A stretch of DNA of 64,000 nt from Halichondria panicea (Eukaryota > Porifera > Demospongiae > Suberitida > Halichondriidae): positions 4,090,830-4,154,829 of the forward strand of contig NC_087389.1 of assembly GCF_963675165.1 (NCBI RefSeq), read 5' to 3'. Shown piece by piece: positions 1 to 10,200 of this stretch. The notes beneath the pieces were generated by a model, which saw nothing but the letters and a program-made list of their open reading frames with translations, was not told the origin of the DNA and made no database searches. The position numbers and the translations under genes are program-made. How positions within the stretch are numbered: the stretch's first letter is position 1; each line of letters begins with the position of its first letter.

Positions 1-2231
1 TTTGATCTAGTATGTTATATATACAATCGGTTTTAGGATGAGGCTACAGCAAATTTAGCAAAGAAATAGTACTGTAGAGTTTAAAGGTTATAGACTTACT
101 ATAATAATGGTACTTCTTCATCTCTATCTATATAGACTTGTATACATGGTACATGCATGCAGATAACGAACATACATTGCTCACGTTGTCATTGGAAGCA
201 CTATATATAGCTGTGATGGTGAGTCCACTATGGGCACATGATAGTCCACTATGTCACTGCACGAGGTTCTACATGAAGGTACACGGAGGTATTAAAGAAG
301 GCCATTATAGTTATCAAGTAAGATTTGACCAACTTGAAGAGAAACGAAGAAACAGAGTAACAGTTCAACCATGTGCATGTGCACTCACCCAGCACGTGGG
401 GGTGACAACATCAAATATAAATTTAAGCACGCAGAGATGAAATTTTTGAACCATTATACCTCGAGGCCTATATAGCCGCACGAGGGATATACAGTAAAGC
501 TGAATGTGCATGCATGTGTATATATAATAATTATGTCTGTCTGTCTCTGTGTGTATTCTAGCCTCGACCCCAGGCCGATCCGTCTCCAATTGAATGCTAG
601 GCGACCTAGCGTTCAATATTGCTCAACGGTTGCAATGCAACAAAAGCTAACAGCATTTTATAGGCTTCTAGCCACATCATCCTGTTGGATTTTGATTCAT
701 GCATGGATTTGCAAACTAAAGCTTCTTTTTCGAGTTATGGCTATAATTTGACTTACAGTGAACGCTGCATGTTCTAGAAAGAAACTAGAATGTTTCGTAG
801 CATCTGTATATAATCATCTCATTCTGTTCGCACAAAATTTCTAAGCGCTAGCTGTTGGTTAGCTACGAGATCATGACAGGAAACTTGTAGATGCTGAAAT
901 TTAGTTCTACGGATATGAAGCTATATCCAAAGCTGTATGACAGGGATTATATGGCATTGGATCTGAATACACACTACACATATGCATGCACATGCACATG
1001 CATATGAACGAACAGACAGACCGACCGACTATACTAACACCCAGTAAAAAGCTTCCGATAGACTTTTTTCACTACTGCGTGTAACAATTAACAACATGCA
1101 AACTACTCAAGTAGATCTAGCTCCATAATTTACTAATGCATAATGTTTAAATGAAAAAATTTACTTACAAGGGTTCCTGAATAGTATATATCATGTAGAT
1201 TGTCACTCTCCAGTTCATGGTGCTCCTCCAGGGATAGACAATGTGTACAAAAATTCTACATGCTATATAGTCTACATGCGCATGTATTCCTTTATCTATG
1301 ATTAAACTATTAAATCTTTTTACAGGCCTGGCTAGTCTATAAATTGCTAATGAAAGTCCGTGAAACATGTTGTTAAGCCTTAGTTATTATGCTCAGACAG
1401 CTATATACAGGTGGGGAAATTTCAGATTACAAATACAGTCTGTCATGTGTCTATATCAGTAGAGTCTATATACTCTATACTGCACGAGACTTCAGCATAT
1501 TCTTTGCCATGAAAAAGTCGTTATGCAAAACTTATCTTTACCAAAAATGGACAGTGATGCCTATTCCCTTGGACACCTATTATGCTAATGAGCATCATTT
1601 ATCAGGGCCTACCAAAAGTACAATGAGTGCGATTGATGAGTATAATTTTATTCAAAATTTCAATGGGGTAATAAAAACTATGAGTTCACAATAATCACAA
1701 GAACAGATATATTGCATTCTAGTGCCAACAATAACAAAAATAAAGTTCAAGTTTACCACTTGGCCTTTGACCTCATAGCCATCTTAGAGGAGGTCTGGTA
1801 GTAACTGGTATCATCCACAAAATTTGACCTCTGCACAGAGTGAGCTTGGGCCCTGTATGATGGGAGGAGTTATAATCACATGCTCGTCGCTATGTATACT
1901 GAATCAGAGGAGGTTGGCCACGCGTCATCAATCATGTGAAGTTATGGCTAGCTTTGCTAAGCTTGTAACACCTGACTAGCTGTGTCCATTGTCTGGTTTG
2001 ACCAAGACTATATAGGGTAGAGTATAGTTCAGCGATACTGTATGTAGCTTGCACTGTACTGGCTGGCAAGAATGTAGTAAACACTGTATGCACTGATAAC
2101 TCGCCAGAATAGAGGGGATCGGGTTGGTTAATGAAAGCTATAATTATGTTCAAAGTAGCCAGAGAGATACATAAATGTTGCCTTCAGTCTCCAATGACCG
2201 TGCAAGATAGAAAATTTACATAGAATCCTTG
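1..2231. other. Non-coding stretch, no gene recognised
   Basis: I see no convincing exon here. Reading frames are short and lack family resemblance. The only structure noted is a dispersed repeat at about 640-880, described separately. The stretch lies downstream of the 3' end of the minus-strand VWFA gene and may hold its 3' UTR. Confidence 0.4.
640..880. repeat. Diverged dispersed repeat, second copy near 28.8-29.0 kb
   Basis: This stretch and 28795-29010 share ordered blocks: TAGGCTTCTAG, then TGGATTTGCAAA followed by TAAAGCTTC, then TCGAGTTATG, then GCTAGCT with TTGGT. The order and spacing are kept but many bases differ, which suggests two old copies of one interspersed element. No termini or target duplications are evident. 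Confidence 0.5.
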
Positions 2232-5200
2232 TCAATTTCTGTGCCAGCTTAGCAAAAAAAGTGGTGCACATGATCGTGTCCAACCTCCTCTGATACTGAA
2301 GTGCATGCACATGAATTCCATGTCAACTATAGAGACATGATTATAAGTGTACATATGCATGCTACACTGTAGACACAATAAACCACTGTGGAATTTCACA
2401 CAGGAATGTATAAACAAACAAACTATAGTAAACTCGTGTATAATTTAGACTCATGCAGGCAACAAAAACCAACGTACTTGCTATGCATGTATAGTTTCCC
2501 ATGGCCGTGGTACTCATCTCTCGAGCGCATCGACTCCAGACTCTGTTTCAAGTCACTGATGAGTGCCTATATATAGTTGAAATTAAAGCTATTAAATTAG
2601 CCAGGTAGCAAAGGCTACTTGAAGCCAGATAAATGCATGCACTAGCTGTGTGTACAGTATGTAGTGCTTACAATCTCTAATAAACGTCATACTTTATTCA
2701 ATTGAACACACACAAAAACACGGCAATTTAAACTTTTTCATCACGTGCTATAAGTGCTAAACGTACTATTATAATAATATTACTCTGTACCTTGCAGAAA
2801 TCTTGTTGAGCAGAAGCAGACTCTTCCAATCGCTTAATAGCGTCCTTCAAAATAGTTCTAGCCTCTTCCAGCTTGCCTGCATACACAGAGAGAAATATAA
2901 TTGCATGAACTAATTAATTATAGCACTGAGCTTTAATAGATAGGCAATGGTTCAACGCTTGAAGACAAGGCACTATACAGTGGCGGATCGAGGGGAGTTT
3001 CAATGAAATCCCTTTTGGTTAATGTCTAAGAGATCTGATCAACAATTAATTTTAGCCAACTAACCGAACTATGTACCCTTTCCTATTTCCTGGATTCGCC
3101 ACTGCATTTAGTTTACGGTATTATTGGATGCACAGCACAAATGGTCCCTATACCTACATTATAATACTAAAACAACTCACCTTGATCAGCAAGTGGTTCG
3201 GCTTTCTTCAGAGCACTAGTTGCAATGATTCTGTTCCTCTGCACATCCACAGATTCCTTTGCTGGGCCCTGAGCACCGTCTGAGAGAGAGAGAGAGAGAG
3301 CGCACAATATGAATATATACTCAGCTTTAGTGAATATTCCCTCACCTTTCCTGTCTATGTTGAGGTCAAAAGTGACAGTGTCAAGGGCTGAAGTGATGAC
3401 ATTGAAGTAGGAGAGAGTAGCCTTTATGACCAGGTCTTGTTGGGGACTGGGCATAGTCGGCAGTTTTAGCTCCATCACAATATCTCTCTCCTCCTCCGAC
3501 TGAAGGTCTCCCATGGCAATGTCACAGGTTTTGTCAGGAGTCGTCCAATTGATGGCTCTGTTAGCGTGTACCTCGGCCACACTGTTGCCTCCCTGTAGCT
3601 CCAGCTTGAGAGAGAGGTTCTGACCCACCACACTCAGTAGACCCCCCAGGCAGTCAGCAAATGACTCAGGAATCTAGGGAAACAGTTGTAAATTTTCTGC
3701 AATAGACATCATACATGTATGAGCGTCGTACAATGACAAAAAGTCACCACCTTTTCGTTAGAGTCAATGTAATAGTAGACTCCGCCCCCCTGGGTGGAGA
3801 CGGCCTCCAGCAGAGTGGCATCGTGGTCAGACCCAAACCCAAACGTGTAGATGGTGCCCTCAAACTGCAGATACGCAAATTAACAGAGCACACACATTAT
3901 TGCCACTTTCATTGAGAACTTTCAGTCTTAAGAACCTTTATAGTTTTTTTTGCGATGGTTTTGTAATTAATTGAACTTTAAACCATAATGTATGTATTGC
4001 GCACGGGCTTACTTTAGGGCCCGATGGCTTCGGTTTTGGCTCAGACTCGTCTACTTCCATGGCTTCTTCTTCATCATTTACATCCAACTTAGGCATGCTC
4101 AGCGGGGCTTGTTGCTGCATTTGTGGAGCTTGTTGCTGCTGAGGGGGTGGACCTGGTTGCTGCAGAGGGGGTGGGGTTGGTTGAGCTGAGGACGATTGAT
4201 TTCCAAACAGCCGTCCAAAGAAACCAGGTCGAGTTTGTCGTACATTTTGCACTCTCTGTTGTTGTTGACGACGAGGAGGATTTGAGACTGGTGAGTATGT
4301 TTCCACAGCTCCCTGTCCCTCCTCCTGGAATTTCTTGATTACATTGAGAATATTGGCCATGCCTGTGATGCCCTCGTTTGCCAAACCATCTGTTAGTAGG
4401 AGCACAGACTGGACTTTAGCCTTCTCATCGTCACCACTCGTCAGAGCTACCTGCTCCATTCCTGTGAATGAGGTGAGTGCACAATTGAAAGCTAAATTTA
4501 GAGTATTACATTATACAAATGAGACAATGCTAATCACAGACTGATAATTCTTGGTTTATGGGATATGTCGTACGAGAAAAGAAGTTATTAGATTAAAAAT
4601 CACACACACAAACTACTTTAACATGTTTTGGCCCACATAACTAGCCTTTTAGTAGTCCTCCGCAGAGGTTGGTGCAGGAGCCCTCTTTGATCGACTCAAC
4701 AAAAGCCTTAGCCCTGTCTTTATTGGGTGTGTCCATCTTCATGAGGGAAAAGTTGAGAGTCACACCAGAGTCATAAGTAACCAGTGACATCCGGTCACAG
4801 TCCTTCACTGTGCATATGCGTGTTGTGGAGAATGTCGGTGACAATTAAGTGTTGTGGTTAAATTTAAGGGGGAGGGGCTGGTACATGTACAAGCTAGCTA
4901 GGTAGTACAAGGTAGCTATTTAATTTATCTGCAGCTAGAGAGGTATAAGCATGCAAAGTAGAATTCCACAATAACCTGATAGGGCTATAAATATGACAAG
5001 CTATCACTACATGACTCCCCAAGCCAGGGCTGTATTCCTCGAAGCCACTTACATTGATCAATGACAAACAACAGTGTTTTCCTGACCAACTTGATCTTCT
5101 CTCCACCCATAGAGCCACTCTTGTCAATGACAGCCACAATGTCCACTGAGGCTCGAGAGGTCGGCTCGTGAAAAGGAGCTTTGAAGGAGGTGACAGCCCA

Positions 5201-5302
5201 ACATGTCTGCTCAGTCAGAGGGTAGCTCACGTACTCTGTAGAGCATTCAAGGGTGATCTGATCAGAGCCAGTCAATACTGCATCTGTTCTTTCTTCAGCC
5301 AT
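2232..5302 (-). CDS. VWFA-domain protein with a Vwaint-like C-terminal region
   Basis: Nine exons on the minus strand give 544 residues: 5302-5053, 4807-4646, 4461-4013, 3864-3751, 3673-3346, 3279-3181, 2876-2791, 2566-2478 and 2289-2232. All junction phases agree. The N-terminal half is a von Willebrand A fold with a complete metal site: DKSGSM near residue 67, the Thr of CTNLCGG, and LLLTDGLAN. A Gln/Pro-rich, then acidic insert of about 100 residues lies between the LLLTDG strand and TIYTFGFGSDHD, inside the fold. The C-terminal half has beta-rich then helical sequence resembling the region that follows VWA in RING/VWA and slime-mould VwaA-type proteins. The protein is probably intracellular because no signal peptide is visible. 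An upstream ATG at 5335 is possible; 5302 was preferred because family-like sequence begins there. The last exon is the least certain. The intron between 4646 and 4461 appears to start with GC rather than GT. Confidence 0.85.
2978..3104. mobile_element. Short hAT-like MITE in an intron of the VWFA gene
   Basis: About 127 bp bounded by inverted ends CAGTGGCGGATCGAGG and (reverse complement) CAGTGGCGAATCCAGG, the common CAGTGGCGGATCCAGG type of hAT-like non-autonomous elements. It lies wholly within the intron between exons 2791-2876 and 3181-3279. I could not see a clear 8-bp target duplication. Confidence 0.6.
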
Positions 5303-5523
5303 AGTCTCAAATTGATTGCTAGCTAGCTTGTACAATCATATAAAAAGCAACTGCGGCTTTTATAGGTACCTAGATCTACCATTACGTGGTTCTAAAAATA
5401 GCTCATGTTGCTAAAAATGTAACTTGACATCACATCATTGAAATGACTAAGCTTTTGACAAATTGAAAATTGTTCTTAGATCACACAAAGCAAATGGGAG
5501 TGATTTGGTAGTCCATGGTCGTA

Positions 5524-7162
5524 CTACTTTTGACTGTGTTTCTTGGACTTCTTTTTCACCTGCACGGGTTAGCAAGTGTCCTTTCAGCTACTTAGAGGTA
5601 CATGTACTAGACATTAAGCTTTCAACTCATACACAGGTGAGGTACGTATTTGTATACACAGGTGAGGTATTTGTATACATTAAGCTTTCAACTCATACAC
5701 AGGTGAGGTATGTATACACGTACACATGTTTTAGAGGGTAATTAATACTCTAGCTGTACGAATACGACAAATTAAACACTAACCTTCTGATTCATGACAT
5801 TGACTGATACCTCTTGCACTGCTGGCTTTCCTGAATTAGTGCAAACAGATAAATTCGTCTACCATAATTATTTCAACAGGTGTCCATACTTATACAATGC
5901 TATGGGAGAATGCCTACACTTAACTTGCACACAGTTGAGAGGTTATAATAGTGACTTAGTGCCAGGGGGAATTTGACAAATACAACAGTAGTCAAAAAAC
6001 AAAAACAAGAGTAGGTACTGTAATATTTGCGAGAGAAAAACCTTGAGCCAAATCGCAGAACATTTGAATAAAGATCTTGTTTTTCTTTCCCACAATTATA
6101 GGTACATTATAAGTAGTGACGTAATACGTATAAAATTATTGTTCGACATTGTACAACGGACAGTGCAAAGATTATTATTGCTTGCTTACTGTGTCCAAAT
6201 GGCTTCCACCTTTGTTTGAGGCCTGAGGGCGTCTGCACCTTGAGTTCACTCTCCTCTCTTGCCGGTGGCAACTCAATAGCCGGTACTTCCACCAGCTGTT
6301 GGAGACTTAGACATTTGCACACAGGGGGACCTGGAGGGGGAGGGGCTAGTGTGGTTAAGGTGTGCAGTCACTGTAAAGTTAAATATAACAGAAGGTTGAA
6401 ACTGAAGTGAAACCTCCTCCAAACAATTCTAGTAAGATTCTCCCAAAATGCAGCAAGGCATCGAAAGTGCTGAAGTCACAAAAAATAACCAAGACTCTGC
6501 TAAGATTCTTTCTCTATAATAAACAGTATTGTTATCACGAATGGACACACTAGATTTTAATCTAAGTTCGCAATAATTGTAGCTCGTTGCACATAAACTT
6601 TAAGTTTATACACATTGACACGGTTTGGCGCAATTAATAATTATGGGAGCGTGAATATTCCTTCTGGGCCACTAACATTTATTCATAGCTCATGTCACAT
6701 GATCGTATTGTAACACACAGAGAAATACACAATGAAGTGGTGTGTGGCTATCTCCCTGCTACTGATTGCCAAGAGTGCGTCACTATCGGCTGAAGTGTGT
6801 CAACTGGACGGACAGTGGTATGACCCTAACTACTCTACAAGGAACGCACAGGTAAAGAAGATTGCTAATAAAAGAGTGTGCGTTCAGAGATTTGTGGGTT
6901 TAATTTGGAGGATAAAAATCTTTCCCTGCTTATAACTATAACTAACATAATTATATACCGTATACTATTCAAAGTTATCTAGTGCATGTGTGTGAGTGTG
7001 GGAGGAGACTACGGGGAGACTGTATCATGTGAGGAGGTATACAAAATGTAGATCACCGTAGTTTGGGCACTGATTAGAGTGGTTTTTTATGTAACTAGCA
7101 AATAGTTAACACATGCATGCACATGGTTACTAGCTATATAGATCAATACACATACAGTTGTT

Positions 7163-7215
<53 letters not shown>

Positions 7216-10200
7216 ATGCATGCAGTTTATCTTCAAGTTTGACAAGGGGCTCCTCTTTTCCGTGACCCCCAACCTACAATGGACGACCGGCAGTGTCATC
7301 TTTGCCCAGCCCTCCATTACAGCCACCCTTGACGACGGGGAGATCATTAAGGGCACACTCAACCAAACATCCTGCTCCTCAATTGCTTGGTCTACTCCGG
7401 TAGCAACTTGGACCAAAATACCAACACTTAAACAGGTGCACGTTGTTTTTATGAATCACCTTGACGTGGGATACGATGGAATACCAAAAACTGGATTTAT
7501 CAATAACGTATTAAACACCTATTTTCAAGAGTATTTTCCCAGAGCAATTCGACTTGGAACTGAAATGAAAGAAAAAGACCCTGATCATGGCTTTATTTAC
7601 ACCACACATCCATGGCTACTCGATATGTATTTAAATTGCCCAACCAACTTCATTCTGAATGACGTCAAACTATATTGCCCTACAAGTGAGGAAATAAAGG
7701 CAATGGAAACAGCTATACACAGTGGACTAGTAACATGGCATGCAGGACCAATGAACATGCAGATGGAGCTCATGAACAAGTACGTTCTTAAGGCTTCAAT
7801 GCAACTAGCCAAGCAACTGGATGAGAAATACGGGCACACTAGCACTGTGTTGAGTCAGCGAGATGTGCCCGGAATGACAGCTGCTGCAATACCGACACTT
7901 GTCAACGATTGTGGGGTTAAAGGAGTCACAGTTGGCGTTAACCCTGGCAGCTCTCCACCAGCCGTTCCAAAGATATTCCAGTGGAAGTCACATGAGGACA
8001 GTACAGAGAGTGTGATAGCCATGTGGCACCCAGGGGGGTACCTACTAATCCAGGCCCATCCCTTTCTAATGCCGGTGGGATATCGATTACTGACAGTACG
8101 CTCGCAGAAGCTGACGGACAAGCACTCGTGTTTGCCTTCCGTACAGACAATAGCGGTCCACCTCTTTCCTTGGATGAGATACACACGGCTTACGATATAC
8201 TAGAGAGGCAATTTGAAGGTGCTAAAATATCTGCTTCAACTTTGGACAATTTTGTAAGCTCTGTAACTAAAGAGTCTCTAGAAACTGTAGTGGGTGAAAT
8301 TGGAGACACTTGGATTCAAGGTATTGCTTCAGACCCACGCAAGATGGCTTTGTATCGCTATGGTGCCAGAGCGTTACAGCTGTGTATGGAAAACAGAGAG
8401 TGCGTGTTGGACTCGGAAACCATAGAGTATTTACGGTTCTTGGTGAAACTACCTGAGCACACATGGGGACTACCTAGCGTCTATGATACTGGAAACTGGA
8501 CTAATAGCAATTTTGAAAAGTATAGAAACGAAACAAATTTTAGAAACGGTGAGGCTTCCTGGTCAGAACAGAGAGTGTACTTCAACACAACCATGGAGCT
8601 AAGTAGTAAGGCACAGAATACGAAGTACCACATGAACCTCGAGTTGCTATTAGGGCAGGAAACTTTACGGCCGTATCCGAAAGTGCTAGATAAGTATGAT
8701 TTGATTGAAATAAACAAAGCGATCAGTCTAACAATTGCTGGAATAAATGGTAGCATCACATTTGGTATAGACGGTAGTATTGCATCTCTAATTGTACAAG
8801 ACAACTCAGGCAAAATCTACACCCTTGCTGACAAAGATCATACAATCGGAACTTTTACTTATCACACGTACAACCAGTCTGACTATGACTTTGTTAATGC
8901 TGGGTACGGTTACTATGGAAATGCCGGGTATAACAAGCCTAATGTAACAGACAGTGCACGTCCAAAGAGTACCATTAATCACATAGCAATGACCGAATTG
9001 TACCAATCCTTAGACAGTCTTGAATTCTGCGCAAAGTTAGTACCCACTGAAGAACTGACAGAATATTATGGTGCACCAGTTATTATTTGGAACTGTGTAG
9101 CTATCTCTCCCCCCAGTGATCCAAATGGGAACGCTTTTCCTCTGAAACTAGTGTTCAAGGTATCAATGCTTGGAAAGACAGCCACTAGGTTACCAGAAGC
9201 AACAATGTATTCATTCACCCCTACACCGCAGGGAACCAAACAATGGAGTCATCAACTATTCAAAGTTGAGGCTTATACTGGTAACAGTAAAGTACCAACT
9301 GGAGGTATAACACTAGATTCTGTTGTGAAAAACGGATCGTTTTACCAGCACGCTGTGGAAGAGTTGTACTTAATTAATGAAGACGATAAATTTGTTTTCA
9401 AGGCTAAATCGATCGAAGTCCCCCTGGTATGTCCAATATTTGATTCCACCACGGGATTTACGACACCCAACCCTCTGCCTATTTTATCGAGGCCTGAGCA
9501 AACTGCTATGCTAAGGGGCTTTGCATTCAATATTCATAACAATGTTTGGAATACAAACTACCCACTATGGTACCCTTTCGACAGCACAGATGAAAACTTT
9601 CGAGCAAACTTTGAGGTACAATGGGATAAGGAATAGCATAAATATTACTGTACACAGGTTAGCACACTGACTTTATTGTTCGGTAGTTATCTACTTACTA
9701 TAGTCATGATAATTATGATACGCAAGCCCTCAAACTTAACTAGCAGAACTCTCCAAACATATAATCAATCAAAAGGTTATATATCGTATGCAATAGGATA
9801 GTCAGTCACACATCTTTGTTCTAAGTATTCTAACATTGTCCCTAAGGCCAGGGCTGTGAATTAAGAAGTGTACTACATACCTCAGCATTGTACTATTGAA
9901 AGCACCCATCCACACAATAATTATATACTATAATACTGAGTAACTTACGCACCAGCCTTTAATCGCCCAGGTTTTTGTGATGGCACTAGCACACACGTCT
10001 ATAAGAAGTAAAAAATATTATCAGTGTTTCCCCTACACAGTAAATAACAAGGAACACTCCCTCCTCTATTTGACTAGCCTTATTTTAGGAATCTGTACGA
10101 GTGCGTGTACAATGTTGAATATGGGGAAAGTGGGCTGTACAGATTCTGCCACTGCATGTGTTTGAGGACATTGAGAAGCTGGGTTTCAAACAATGGCAAG

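Noticed and set aside
8023-8203. Apparent frameshift in the DUF5054 gene
   Set aside because: A 59-bp GT-AG intron (8038-8096) restores the frame and family sequence, so the gene is not broken.
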